NCBI GenBank assembly: GCA_045616485.1 | Contig: JAZLGU010000058.1 | Coordinates: 1 to 31,056 of the forward strand | Source of the DNA: RGIG3528 sp045616485 | Lineage (GTDB): Bacteria > Bacillota > Clostridia > Lachnospirales > Lachnospiraceae | Length of the DNA: 31,056 bases | Reading direction: 5' to 3' | In this document: piece by piece, positions 23,250 through 31,056 of the stretch | Numbering within the stretch: the first letter of the stretch is position 1 | How the letters are laid out: each line of letters begins with the position of its first letter | Made by a program: the position numbers and the translations under genes | Notes under the pieces: model-generated | Told to the model about the DNA's origin: nothing | Database searches by the model: none | Seen by the model: only the letters and a program-made list of their open reading frames with translations

Positions 23250-23255
23250 ATTATA
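23250..23255 (-). promoter_or_regulatory. -10 box of the MMPL operon promoter
   Basis: Perfect TATAAT on the minus strand, with no good -35 box 16-18 bases upstream (TTTTCT at best). Transcription would start within the CIRCE element. Confidence 0.6.
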
Positions 23256-23283
23256 CTCACAAATTATGCAAAGAAAACAGACG

Positions 23284-23318
23284 AAAAAAGACTCGTGCCC
23301 AATTTTTAGGCACGAGTC
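23284..23318 (-). terminator. Terminator of the aspS-tetR unit
   Basis: Minus strand GACTCGTGCC and GGCACGAGTC form a perfect 10-bp stem with a 9-base loop, followed by six T. It isolates the MMPL promoter from aspS-tetR read-through. Confidence 0.93.
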
Positions 23319-23334
23319 CAAATGTGTTCAATTT

Positions 23335-23892
23335 TTACTTTTGAACTGCCAGAACACTACGTCTTATAGTGCCCTTGCACAAAGTCTCCAGTCTGGATAC
23401 AGTATCACCAAAGTCCGCTTCCATACCGGACTTCAGCCAGTCAATAACAATGCCCTCGCATCCATGAATATAAAATGATGTAAGAAGATTGATATCTGAC
23501 TCATCAACATTAAGGCCGGACAATTCATTTTTTACAAAGTCCTTCATACAGTCGGTAGCTACATGTAATACATAATTCTCTACAGTCTCACGACCTTTGG
23601 AATTATATATATGATATACCGCTCTTCTATGATCCAAAGCAAATTTAATGCCCAGCTTAAAGCTTTCTTCCCAGTCCTCACGGGTAGGATGAGGCGCTAC
23701 TATACGCTCTGCTTCTTCTTTAAATATATCTTCCATTACTTCATAGATATCCTGATAGTGGTAATAAAAGGTATTACGGTTAATGCCGCATTCAGCAGTA
23801 ATGTCCTTAACAGTAATCTTATCTACTGTTCTTTCATCCACCAGCTTTAAAAAGGAATCTATAATGGCTCTTCTGGTCAATTCTTTTGCCAT
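23335..23892 (-). CDS. TetR family transcriptional regulator
   Basis: 185 residues with a TetR N-terminal DNA-binding domain (about 1-60): RRAIIDSFLKLVDE, then the helix-turn-helix TVKDITAECGINRNTFYYHYQDIYEV. The C-terminal half is all-helical and of the type found in the DhaS-like TetR subgroup common in Firmicutes (loosely assigned). The ATG lies 3 bases after the aspS stop, so it is probably co-transcribed with aspS and translated by coupling. It is read in the same direction as the MMPL operon downstream and may regulate it, as such neighbours often do; no palindrome other than the CIRCE-like one is seen there. Confidence 0.9.
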   Translation of the reverse strand: MAKELTRRAIIDSFLKLVDERTVDKITVKDITAECGINRNTFYYHYQDIYEVMEDIFKEEAERIVAPHPTREDWEESFKLGIKFALDHRRAVYHIYNSKGRETVENYVLHVATDCMKDFVKNELSGLNVDESDINLLTSFYIHGCEGIVIDWLKSGMEADFGDTVSRLETLCKGTIRRSVLAVQK

Positions 23893-23895
23893 AGG

Positions 23896-25659
23896 CTACT
23901 TCTCTTCAGGCATTACGATAGCTATATGAGCTTCCTTAAGCTGCTTTTCTGAAACCTCTGCAGGAGCGCCCATCATAACGTCCTGTGCAGTCTTGTTCAT
24001 AGGGAATGGAATAATCTCTCTGATAGACTCCTCGCCCAGAATAAGCATAACCATACGGTCTACACCCGGAGCAATACCACCGTGTGGCGGTGCGCCATAG
24101 CAGAAAGCATTGTACATAGCAGGGAATTTGGCCTTTACATCCTCTTCACCCAGACGTACCAGCTTAAATGCCTCGATCATAATCTCAGGATTATGATTAC
24201 GGATAGCGCCGGATGAAAGCTCTACACCATTAACTACCAGATCGTACTGGTAAGCAAGGATATCCAGAGGATCCTGAGTCTTCAGTGCTTCCAGGCCGCC
24301 CTGTGGCATAGAGAAAGGATTGTGACAGAACTCCAGCTCGCCTGACTCCTCACCAATCTCATACATAGGGAAGTCAACGATCCAGCAGAATTCATAACGT
24401 TCTTTATCCATATGGCCCTCAGCTGCTGCGCCAAGAAGCTTTCTCATAACGCCGGCTGTCTTCTGTGCTGTAAGCAGATCACCTGCAGCAAAGCCCACGA
24501 AATCACCATTCTTAAGGCCAAGAGCCTCAATAACTGCCTGCTTTCTGTCCTGAAGGAACTTGGCAATACCGCCAACAAATTCCCCATTCTCATCCAGTCT
24601 TACCCAGAATGTCTTCTGAGCTGTAGCCACCTCTACTTCAGCAATCATAGCATCAATCTGCTTACGGGTAGCATTATATCTGTCACATACTACAGCCTTA
24701 ACCACCTTGCCCTCAAAAGGACCAAAGCCGCAGCCCTTAACTACTTCTGTTGCGTCCTGGAGTACCAGGTCGATACGAAGATCAGGCTTGTCAGAACCGT
24801 ACTTATCCATAGCTGTACGATATGGAATACGTGTAAATGGAGCCTGGGATGCTGTCTTATATACGCCATACTTGGCAAAAATAGGAGGAAGTACATCCTC
24901 GATAACGGCAAAAACGTCCTCCTGGGATGCAAATGCCATCTCCATATCCATCTGATAGAACTCACCTGGGCTTCTGTCTGCTCTGGCGTCCTCATCGCGG
25001 AAGCAAGGAGCGATCTGGAAATATCTGTCAAATCCTGAGGTCATAAGCAGCTGCTTGAACTGCTGAGGAGCCTGAGGAAGAGCATAAAACTTGCCGGGAT
25101 GATTTCTGGCAGGTACCAGATAGTCACGCGCACCTTCAGGTGATGAACATGTAAGAATAGGTGTAGTAATCTCAAGGAAGTCATGAGCTGTCATAGCAGC
25201 ACGAAGCTCTGCTACAATTTTAGATCTCATAACAATATTTTTCTTAACTGCAGGATTCCTTAAGTCAAGATATCTATACTTAAGACGGGCATTCTCATCA
25301 GCCTCACGGGATTTATTGATCTCAAAAGGCAGAGCATTGTAGATACACTTACCTAAAATCTCAATAGATGAAGGAACAACTTCTATATCACCGGTAGGAA
25401 GATTAGCATTTTTAGCTGAACGCTCACGTACCACTCCTGTAACGGAAATAGTGGTTTCCTTGTTAACAGAGTCAATAACTTCCATCATTTCTTCTGTCTC
25501 AACAACTACCTGGGTAGTGCCATAAAAGTCACGGATTACCAGGAAGCCAAGGTTTTTGCTGACTTTACGGATGTTCTCATACCATCCCACAAGTGTAACG
25601 GTCTCGCCAACATGCTGCAGACGAAGCTCATTACAATTATGTGTTCTTGATTGTGTCAT
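23896..25659 (-). CDS. aspS: Aspartyl-tRNA synthetase
   Basis: Class II synthetase that charges tRNA-Asp (or, in non-discriminating forms, also tRNA-Asn). The 587-residue bacterial form has an OB-fold anticodon domain (about 1-105, VTLVGWYENIRKV), motif 2 FRDEDARADRSPGEFYQMD near 216, the GAD insertion (about 285-410) and motif 3 near 535 (PPHGGIAPGVDRMVMLILG). No residue looks lost. The GAD domain gives the bacterial type. Its promoter is at 25718-25746 and a small hairpin lies in the leader. tetR follows after 3 bases. Confidence 0.96.
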   Translation of the reverse strand: MTQSRTHNCNELRLQHVGETVTLVGWYENIRKVSKNLGFLVIRDFYGTTQVVVETEEMMEVIDSVNKETTISVTGVVRERSAKNANLPTGDIEVVPSSIEILGKCIYNALPFEINKSREADENARLKYRYLDLRNPAVKKNIVMRSKIVAELRAAMTAHDFLEITTPILTCSSPEGARDYLVPARNHPGKFYALPQAPQQFKQLLMTSGFDRYFQIAPCFRDEDARADRSPGEFYQMDMEMAFASQEDVFAVIEDVLPPIFAKYGVYKTASQAPFTRIPYRTAMDKYGSDKPDLRIDLVLQDATEVVKGCGFGPFEGKVVKAVVCDRYNATRKQIDAMIAEVEVATAQKTFWVRLDENGEFVGGIAKFLQDRKQAVIEALGLKNGDFVGFAAGDLLTAQKTAGVMRKLLGAAAEGHMDKERYEFCWIVDFPMYEIGEESGELEFCHNPFSMPQGGLEALKTQDPLDILAYQYDLVVNGVELSSGAIRNHNPEIMIEAFKLVRLGEEDVKAKFPAMYNAFCYGAPPHGGIAPGVDRMVMLILGEESIREIIPFPMNKTAQDVMMGAPAEVSEKQLKEAHIAIVMPEEK

Positions 25660-25717
25660 TGTAATTACCTTACTTTCTTATTTTTTAAAAGGTCTGAACC
25701 TTTTACACTAACATACG

Positions 25718-25746
25718 ATTATAATCGAAATAAGGCTAAAAATCAA
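25718..25746 (-). promoter_or_regulatory. Promoter of aspS
   Basis: Minus strand TTGATT (25746-25741), 17 bases, TATAAT (25723-25718). The transcript leader then contains AAAAGGT-TCAG-ACCTTTT (25704-25687), a perfect 7-bp hairpin about 27 bases before the ATG. I see no T-box: the leader is only about 50 bases. Confidence 0.75.
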
Positions 25747-25758
25747 TATGTCCCCGCT

Positions 25759-26826
25759 TTAATCAATCTTCACGATCCACTTGTGCTCGTCTGCTGCCTT
25801 ACCCCACTGAATGGATGTAAGGGAATCATAAAGCATCTGAGTGGTCTTACCGATCTCAAAATTATTTATCTGGTACTTCTCCCCTTTGTATGCCAGCTCA
25901 CCGATAGGAGAAACAACAGCTGCTGTACCTGTACCCCAGGCCTCTTCCAGTCTGCCCTCACAAAGTGCTGTGAAAAGCTCATCAGCAGATATTCTGCGCT
26001 CCTCTACCTTGTAGCCCTTGGACTTAAGAAGCTCGATACAGCTCTTTCTGGTAATACCAGGCAAAACTGATCCTAAAAGCTCAGGAGTAACCACTACGCC
26101 ATCAATCTTAAACATAACATTCATGGCGCCTACTTCTTCGATATACTTTCTTTCTACGCCGTCCAGCCAAAGTACCTGGGAGTAGCCCATTTTCTCAGCT
26201 TTTGCACCTGCTCTGTAGCTGGCTGCATAGTTACCGCCACATTTTGCGTAGCCTGTACCACCGCGAACGGCACGTACGTCTTCGTCCTCAATCATAATCT
26301 TTACAGGTGCCAGTCCCTCTGCATAGTAGCTGCCTGAAGGGGAAGCTATTATAACAAACATACATTCATGAAGAGTATGAACGCCCAGCTTTGGATCGAC
26401 TCCGATAAGGAATGGACGAATATAAAGAGATGTACCCTCAGAATGAGGTACCCAGTCTTTTTCAGTCTCTACAAATTTGGTAATGCAGGAAAGCATCTCT
26501 GCCTCGTCCATGGTAGGCATGCAAAGACGCTCTGCTGAGGTATTCATTCTGCGAACATTTTCAATAGGGCGGAAAAGCTGTACATTACCTTCTGCTGTTC
26601 TGTAAGCCTTAAGACCTTCAAAAATCTCTGCACCGTAGTGGAAAACAGCACAGGCAGGGCTTAATGAAAAATTCTCAAATTCCTTAATCTCAGGATCTTC
26701 CCATCCCTTTTCTGCTGACCATTTTCTAACAAGCATATGATCTGTAAAAATTGCACCGAAACCAAGCTTTGATTCATCCTGTGGCTTAGCCTTCTTATTG
26801 GCAACTAAATTCATTTTAAATTCCAT
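25759..26826 (-). CDS. ilvE: Branched-chain amino acid aminotransferase, long (eukaryote-like) type
   Basis: PLP enzyme that interconverts leucine, isoleucine and valine with their keto acids. At 355 residues it belongs to the longer BCAT group: FGAIFTDHMLVRKW near residue 23, FHYGAEIFEGLKAYR near 62, YIRPFLIGVDPKLGVH near 135, GYAKCGGNYAASY with the PLP lysine Lys195, VLWLDGVERKYIEEVGAMN near 218, and EAWGTGTAAVVSPIG near 300. Nothing is missing. AAAGGAG lies 8 bases before the ATG. It seems to be a single-gene unit between aspS and the flagellar chaperone gene; I could not settle its promoter (an AT-rich TATATT occurs near 26873, with a poor -35). Confidence 0.95.
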   Translation of the reverse strand: MEFKMNLVANKKAKPQDESKLGFGAIFTDHMLVRKWSAEKGWEDPEIKEFENFSLSPACAVFHYGAEIFEGLKAYRTAEGNVQLFRPIENVRRMNTSAERLCMPTMDEAEMLSCITKFVETEKDWVPHSEGTSLYIRPFLIGVDPKLGVHTLHECMFVIIASPSGSYYAEGLAPVKIMIEDEDVRAVRGGTGYAKCGGNYAASYRAGAKAEKMGYSQVLWLDGVERKYIEEVGAMNVMFKIDGVVVTPELLGSVLPGITRKSCIELLKSKGYKVEERRISADELFTALCEGRLEEAWGTGTAAVVSPIGELAYKGEKYQINNFEIGKTTQMLYDSLTSIQWGKAADEHKWIVKID

Positions 26827-26931
26827 AGCACTTACTCCTTTTACAATTTAATTCGCTAAAGTCTATAGGGCATATAATATACCCAAAGGTGGCATATGTC
26901 CACTGTTTTTTTACTAAAAATTGAATACTTT

Positions 26932-27417
26932 TCAGCCATTTGTATCCATAAAAACCGGACCATTTTCATTTAACTTAGCCTGAGTCTTGTAATACTGGGA
27001 AGCTGTCTTCTGGGATACCTTAACATTCTTTATGCCCTGGCGTCTTGTGTTCACACGCTGGTCAAAGGTCTCCCTGTTTTTCTTTTCCAGTACCTGGATA
27101 GCAGCCTGAAGCTCTGTCACGTCCTTTATTAAATCCTGAATAATAGTAATATCTCCCTCATGCTCAGCTGCCCGATCCTTCATGGATGAAGAAATGCGCT
27201 TGTATATCACCTGAAAAGCATCATCAGACTCATTTACCTTATCTATTAAATCCGTCTTTTTGTTAACGGTAGCAGTAAATGCCTCATCGTCCAATTCGCC
27301 GGCATGCAGCAAATAATCCTGCTCTTTCGTAATGGTAAGTAAATCCTGCAAGAAGGCCTTTTTTCTTCTAAGTACATCCTGCATCATACGTAAAAATGTG
27401 GAAAGATTCTGTTCCAT
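26932..27417 (-). CDS. FlgN/FliT-like flagellar chaperone candidate
   Basis: A 161-residue, almost entirely helical, charged protein. It starts MEQNLSTFLRMMQDVLRRKKAFLQDLLTITKEQDYLL, the usual heptad pattern of FlgN-family chaperones, and has a polar C-terminal end (SQYYKTQAKLNENGPVFMDTNG) typical of that family. FlgN guards hook-filament junction proteins before export; FliT does so for FliD. Position directly after fliS fits either. I start it at ATG 27417, preceded by a perfect AGGAGG; a longer start at 27459 would add 14 residues without a ribosome site. A terminator lies between fliS and this gene, and a promoter-like sequence at 27450-27478 may drive it alone. Confidence 0.7.
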   Translation of the reverse strand: MEQNLSTFLRMMQDVLRRKKAFLQDLLTITKEQDYLLHAGELDDEAFTATVNKKTDLIDKVNESDDAFQVIYKRISSSMKDRAAEHEGDITIIQDLIKDVTELQAAIQVLEKKNRETFDQRVNTRRQGIKNVKVSQKTASQYYKTQAKLNENGPVFMDTNG

Positions 27418-27449
27418 AATATTATCCTCCTGTGAAGATATATAGGTAT

Positions 27450-27478
27450 AGGGTATCATTTTGAACAGGTAGAGTCAA
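27450..27478 (-). promoter_or_regulatory. Possible promoter of the FlgN-like gene
   Basis: Minus strand TTGACT (27478-27473), 17 bases, TACCCT (27455-27450). The -10 box is poor, but the gene is separated from fliS by a terminator and needs its own start. Confidence 0.4.
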
Positions 27479-27540
27479 GAGTGGTGCAAGAACCTATTTG
27501 TGCGAATGCGAGTAATGCCCAGCCTTTACGGCTGATTAAA

Positions 27541-27587
27541 AAAACAGAGCACCTTACAAATAAATTTGCAGGTGCTCATTTTTTTTA
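27541..27587 (-). terminator. Terminator after fliS
   Basis: Minus strand GAGCACCT (27577-27570) and AGGTGCTC (27554-27547) with extra A-T pairing inside, followed by TGTTTTTTT. An A tract on the other side gives some plus-strand activity too. Confidence 0.9.
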
Positions 27588-27604
27588 TTAATCACAAATA
27601 GTTT

Positions 27605-27985
27605 CTATTTAACGTACATGTGGTTCTTTTTCATGATTTCTTTCCAAAGGTCACGCATTTCACGAATCTGAACCAGCGCCTGATTAAGGTATTCAGCGTC
27701 TTTCTTAACGTTAGCCTGAAGGAGAAGACCTGAAATGTATTCGTACACAATGTCAAAATCCTTGGCTGTGGAATACTTAAAATCAAGAGTAGCTCTGAAC
27801 TCTGTAATAATGTTCTGTACCTTGATGATATTGTTATTTACCTTTTCATAATCATTGGTTTCAAAACCCAGCATTGCTATATTGCAAAACTTGATTGCAC
27901 CTTCGTAAAGCATAAGAGTAAGCTCTGCAGGTGAAGCGGTATTGATTTTTGTTCCCTGATAAAGTGTAGCTGCATTAGTAGCCAT
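27605..27985 (-). CDS. fliS: Flagellar export chaperone FliS
   Basis: Binds the C-terminus of flagellin in the cytoplasm and hands it to the export gate. The 126-residue, all-helical protein has the family's marks: NAATLYQGTKINTASPAELTLMLYEGAIKFCN at the start (the YQ and the LMLYEGA block), then KVNNNIIKVQNIITEFRATLD near 48, and the C-terminal VQIREMRDLWKEIMKKN. The length is normal. AAGGAGG lies 6-7 bases before the ATG. A sigma-28-like promoter lies in the 91-base gap after fliD, so it can be read alone or with flaG-fliD. Confidence 0.95.
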   Translation of the reverse strand: MATNAATLYQGTKINTASPAELTLMLYEGAIKFCNIAMLGFETNDYEKVNNNIIKVQNIITEFRATLDFKYSTAKDFDIVYEYISGLLLQANVKKDAEYLNQALVQIREMRDLWKEIMKKNHMYVK

Positions 27986-28030
27986 AATAGTACCTCCTTG
28001 TTAGATCAGCCTTTCTTCCTCTTACTTTAT

Positions 28031-28056
28031 TTATCGGTTTTTTTCAAAGGAACTTA
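28031..28056 (-). promoter_or_regulatory. Sigma-28 (FliA/SigD)-type promoter before fliS
   Basis: Minus strand TAAG (28056-28053), 14 bases, ACCGATAA (28038-28031), against the consensus TAAA-N15-GCCGATAA. It is about 45 bases before the fliS ATG. Confidence 0.6.
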
Positions 28057-28076
28057 AGCGGTTTATACTTTTTTTA

Positions 28077-30326
28077 TTACTTATTCTGGTTATTGTTCAA
28101 TCCCAGCATATTAGACAAGGAAGCGGTCTGACTCTGAAGTGTAGCCATAGCTTTTTCCATTGCAGTGAACTGTTTATAATATCTTTCTTCCAGCTTGGCA
28201 ATCTTTTCTTCCATAGTTGAAAGCTGTTTCTCGTAAGCTGTCAGATCCTTCTTATACTGCTTATCATTATAGAAGGTAAGTGCAGAAGAAAGAGTTGTCT
28301 TAGCACATTTATCTGACATTGTATTGTAAAGATTACCGAAAATGCCGGACAAAGCTTCCATAACATCATCAGGATTTTCAGCCAGTGCTTTTTTCAGACG
28401 ATCATCATATGTAGCAAAAGTGTTGTCGTCGCTGTCACCATAGATGTGAAGCTTACCGCGCTCAGTATAAATACCGGTAGAAATACCAAAGCTTGCAAGA
28501 GAATAGGTATTACCACTCTCAGTAGTAACACTGCTCTGTAAAGATGTTCTCATAGCGGAAAGCAGACTGCCGAGAGAGGAATCATTACGAAGCAAAGCAC
28601 TCTTAATCTTGTTTTCCCAGTTCTCAATCTCCTTTTCGGACATTGACTCTTTCTGTTCATCAGTAAGAGGCTTATAGGTACGTGCACTGTCAGCATAATA
28701 AAGCTCGTTCATTTCATCTAAAAGCTTATTGTATTCTGTAAGTGCTTCTTTTACTGTATTGTAAATACTGTCAGTATCCTTGGTAACACTTATGGTAACA
28801 GGCTCTGTAGTCTCTGCGATAACATCTATCGTAAGGCCATTTACGGATACAGTGTTGCCACTGCCTGTCATGGTGGCACCATCAAGTACTACCTCGCTGT
28901 CAGATGCTGCTACAACTACCATTGACTTATTGCCATTGCCATCTACTGTTTCTGACTTGGCACTGCCATCGATCTCGCCCAGACCCAGGGAGCTCAGAGC
29001 GCCCAGCTCTCTGCCTGATGCAGCCATTGTTGCTAATGCTGCATCGATGGAAGAAGTCACAGCTGCTACTCCTGCGGACGGTGTCTCCTTATTCAGAATG
29101 GCAACGTCAGCTACTTCTTCATCGTAATGCTCTCTATAGCCTTCTGTATTATAAAGCTCTGCCTTTACAGCCTTGTTAAAATCAGAATGATACTTATCAA
29201 GATCCCTGTTGTACTCCTCCAAGGCCTCATTGTATTCATCCTCTGTCTTGTCATCGCCTTCTGCGGCTTTGTATGTCTCATAGTCTGTAAGCTTGGCTGC
29301 ACGCTCTGCCAATTCAGCCTCACGCTCATCATAGCTGGGGATTTTTGTTCTGACCTCGGCTACAATATCAGCCATCTTGAAGCTTGTGCCATCCTTATCA
29401 AAAGTGATTTCACCATTTGTAAGATCTGCAAGTGCAGCATTCTCTTTATTCTTTACATACTCTACCGCTTCTTTTTCCGCCTGCTGATTAACAGCTATTG
29501 ATTTTACAGTCTTAATGGCGTCAAAAAGCTCTTTTTCATCATCTGTAGCTGCTGCCGGATCAAATCCTCCTGCTGTAACAGTTGATAAAAGATCACTCTT
29601 TGCAGAAATGGTATCTATAGCATTGTTGTATGCAGTAAGCTCACCGCCCTCAAGCTTTGTGCTGTCTACTGTTCTGGCAATATCATAAAAAGCACTGGTA
29701 GAGTCAGCAGTAAGCTTGCTGGAAGTAATAGTAAACTTATTGTTTGTGCCGGATTCAGCAGAACTTATGAAAAATCTTCTCTGATTGGAATCGTAGCTGG
29801 CTGTAAGTCCGGCGTCTTTCATAGCCTTGTTAAAATCAGCAATGGTGGTTTTTTCATCAATCTTAAAATCCACCACCTTTTCTTTAGCACTGCCTGCATT
29901 GCCGGTAATAGTAATAGTAGTACCTACCAGGCTGGAATCAATGGCAGAAAGTCTGCTGCCTGCATTATACTCAGTAGTGCCTGCTATACGTGAGCCGGTC
30001 ACATACTGGGAGCTGGCAAGAGCCTTTACCTCAAGGGTATGGCTGCCTGCAGCTGCACTGCTGGTGGCACTTACCTTAACAGCCTTCTCATCAGATGATG
30101 AGGCCGACTTAGTCATGTATGAACTTTTTAAACGAAGCTTTGATGCAAAAGAAGTATAGAAATTATAAATCTTCTTATTAAGACCTGACCACGCTTCAGT
30201 AGTCCATTTATTAGTCTGAATATTACCTGATATTTTATTTTTCTTATTGGTCTGACTGCCTACCATTGCCTTTACAATAGCATCAGTATCCAGACCTGAT
30301 ATCATACCTGATAAACCTATACCCAT
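28077..30326 (-). CDS. fliD: Flagellar filament cap protein FliD
   Basis: Caps the growing filament and helps flagellin fold. The 749-residue protein starts GIGLSGMISGLDTDAIVKAMV, the typical N-terminal FliD motif, has FliD_N to about residue 110, and ends in the long coiled-coil region (about 680-749, YKKDLTAYEKQLSTMEEKIAKLEERYYKQF split by the stop of the cap helix) that is FliD_C. Both terminal disordered/coiled parts are thus present. It is longer than many FliD proteins; the extra length is in a Glu/Lys-rich helical insert at about 290-410 plus a Val/Ser/Gly-rich region. GGGAGG precedes the ATG. It follows flaG by 45 bases. Confidence 0.93.
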   Translation of the reverse strand: MGIGLSGMISGLDTDAIVKAMVGSQTNKKNKISGNIQTNKWTTEAWSGLNKKIYNFYTSFASKLRLKSSYMTKSASSSDEKAVKVSATSSAAAGSHTLEVKALASSQYVTGSRIAGTTEYNAGSRLSAIDSSLVGTTITITGNAGSAKEKVVDFKIDEKTTIADFNKAMKDAGLTASYDSNQRRFFISSAESGTNNKFTITSSKLTADSTSAFYDIARTVDSTKLEGGELTAYNNAIDTISAKSDLLSTVTAGGFDPAAATDDEKELFDAIKTVKSIAVNQQAEKEAVEYVKNKENAALADLTNGEITFDKDGTSFKMADIVAEVRTKIPSYDEREAELAERAAKLTDYETYKAAEGDDKTEDEYNEALEEYNRDLDKYHSDFNKAVKAELYNTEGYREHYDEEVADVAILNKETPSAGVAAVTSSIDAALATMAASGRELGALSSLGLGEIDGSAKSETVDGNGNKSMVVVAASDSEVVLDGATMTGSGNTVSVNGLTIDVIAETTEPVTISVTKDTDSIYNTVKEALTEYNKLLDEMNELYYADSARTYKPLTDEQKESMSEKEIENWENKIKSALLRNDSSLGSLLSAMRTSLQSSVTTESGNTYSLASFGISTGIYTERGKLHIYGDSDDNTFATYDDRLKKALAENPDDVMEALSGIFGNLYNTMSDKCAKTTLSSALTFYNDKQYKKDLTAYEKQLSTMEEKIAKLEERYYKQFTAMEKAMATLQSQTASLSNMLGLNNNQNK

Positions 30327-30371
30327 AAAAACCTCCCTGCGTCATCCTTGACAAATTGCATCCTGTATTAA

Positions 30372-30797
30372 TTATCTTGATTCATCTACCAGAATACCGG
30401 CCACTTCCCACATCTTGGAAAGCATATCTAATGCCTCTTCCGGTGGAATTTCTCTGATAACTTCATCAGTATCAGAGTTAATAACCTTTATAGATACTCT
30501 TTTTGTATCCTCATGGTAAGAAAATTCGCACTTTGTATGCTCTGTAAGCTTTGAATTCACTTCGGCGATTCTGTTTCTTACCTTCTGGCTCTTTTCTATA
30601 TTTTCTTCCAAAGTACTCTCACTATCCTGTCTCTGAACAGCTTTTGGTTGTACTTTAGGCTGCGGCTTTGGCTCCGGTTTTGCTACTTCCGGCACCTCCT
30701 GAACTTTCTTGGCTTCCGTGCCCTGAGCAATGGACTGAGGCTTCTGCACGTTATTGTACAGGCTGTTACCTACTGATGAAATGTTATCAATTCCCAT
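30372..30797 (-). CDS. flaG: FlaG family flagellar protein
   Basis: FlaG-type proteins precede fliD in many flagellar loci and influence filament length. The 141-residue protein has a low-complexity N-terminal half rich in Pro, Lys, Gln and Glu (about 15-60, KPEPKPQPKVQPKAVQ) and a conserved C-terminal domain (about 75-141) with CEFSYHEDTKRVSIKVIN, then TDEVIREIPPEEALDMLSKMWEVAGILVDE, matching the family's end. GGAAGGGAG precedes the ATG. A sigma-28-like promoter is upstream at 30884-30910, so flaG leads the flaG-fliD unit. Confidence 0.88.
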   Translation of the reverse strand: MGIDNISSVGNSLYNNVQKPQSIAQGTEAKKVQEVPEVAKPEPKPQPKVQPKAVQRQDSESTLEENIEKSQKVRNRIAEVNSKLTEHTKCEFSYHEDTKRVSIKVINSDTDEVIREIPPEEALDMLSKMWEVAGILVDESR

Positions 30798-30883
30798 GGT
30801 TACTCCCTTCCTTTCTCAATTTGCATCCATGCTTTTTTTCACATACTATCTCGTTATATAAAGATAGTTTTATCTCAATAATT

Positions 30884-30910
30884 ATATCGTCATATCCGCA
30901 TCAAAAGTTA
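30884..30910 (-). promoter_or_regulatory. Sigma-28-type promoter before flaG
   Basis: Minus strand TAAC (30910-30907), 15 bases, GACGATAT (30891-30884), against TAAA-N15-GCCGATAT. The leader of about 85 bases contains a 7-bp hairpin, ACTATCT with AGATAGT (30845-30868). Confidence 0.65.
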
Positions 30911-30955
30911 GTCAAAAAGAATTAAGTTTTTATAAACTTTTTGTTCGATCAAAAA

Positions 30956-31045
30956 TTGTCACGGGGACGTTTCTCACTGTCAAATTTTTTTTCCCGGGGA
31001 GGGTCTCCGTGACAAAAAATTGATAGTGAGAAAAGTCCCCCTGTC
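30956..31045. repeat. Inverted pair of REP-like repeats at the right edge
   Basis: 30958-30982 is the reverse complement of the 193-224 unit (GTCACGGGGACGTTTCTCAC and on), and 31014-31045 is a direct, more diverged copy (TTGATAGTGAGAAAAGTCCCC). Together they can form a long hairpin around a GC-rich centre, CCCGGGGAGGG. The arrangement is like a pair of REP units facing each other. Nothing else is seen between 30911 and the window end. Confidence 0.75.
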
Positions 31046-31056
31046 AAAAAATTATA

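Noticed and set aside
26827..26931. Promoter or operator of ilvE
   Set aside because: An AT-rich TATATT and a loose GTGG/CCAC palindrome are present, but no acceptable -35 box or known branched-chain regulator site can be fixed.
1..31056. CRISPR array, insertion sequence or prophage
   Set aside because: No regularly spaced direct repeats with unique spacers, no transposase, integrase or phage structural gene are encoded in the window.

Overview
The window looks like chromosome of a motile Lachnospiraceae bacterium (Butyrivibrio, Pseudobutyrivibrio, Roseburia or Lachnospira type). This rests on gene content and style: low-to-moderate GC, strong AGGAGG ribosome sites, a flaG-fliD-fliS flagellar block with sigma-28-like promoters, an XXXLXXG heptad-repeat protein paired with an MMPL transporter, a PurF paralogue beginning MGGFFG, and short tRNA genes without encoded CCA. 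Every protein gene lies on the minus strand, so operons are read from high to low coordinates; only a tRNA-Thr is on the plus strand. Genus-level assignment is inference.

Layout from left to right. 161-224 holds two tandem 32-bp REP-like repeats; related copies lie at the right edge (30958-31045). 227-7302 is one long operon read from a promoter at 7366-7394: amidase-like protein, TruA-like protein, PyrC, PyrF, GreA, a membrane-anchored unknown and a phosphodiester glycosidase-like exported protein. 7458-7683 carries tRNA-Thr with its promoter and a bidirectional terminator. 7683-11792 is a housekeeping operon: ispF, cysE, cysS, mrnC, rlmB. 11908-13998 is another operon: a membrane-anchored secreted protein, a sugar-isomerase-like protein and a 67-residue protein. 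14216-15622 is a PurF-like gene with its own promoter and terminator. 15720-18058 is a decaying accessory patch: a lipoprotein gene split by a -1 frameshift, a frameshifted small membrane protein, a fragment of a second lipoprotein copy, and a dense cluster of palindromes between repeated copies of the 3' end of tRNA-Met. 18059-18132 is tRNA-Met. 18242-23192 is an envelope operon (MMPL transporter, heptad-repeat protein, two-TM protein) preceded by a near-perfect CIRCE element. 23335-25659 is aspS followed by a TetR regulator, 25759-26826 is ilvE, and 26932-30797 is the flagellar block.

Three enzyme-like proteins keep their fold but have lost catalytic residues: TruA-like (Asp to Glu), amidase-like (both zinc His to Gln and the catalytic Glu to Thr) and PurF-like (nucleophile Cys to Gly, with the PRPP loop and likely Fe-S cysteines kept). 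The most unusual signals are the CIRCE operator in front of a transporter operon, the palindrome cluster behind tRNA-Met, the frameshifted lipoprotein with a slippery heptamer in exact phase, and a hairpin that covers the ribosome site of the two-TM protein.
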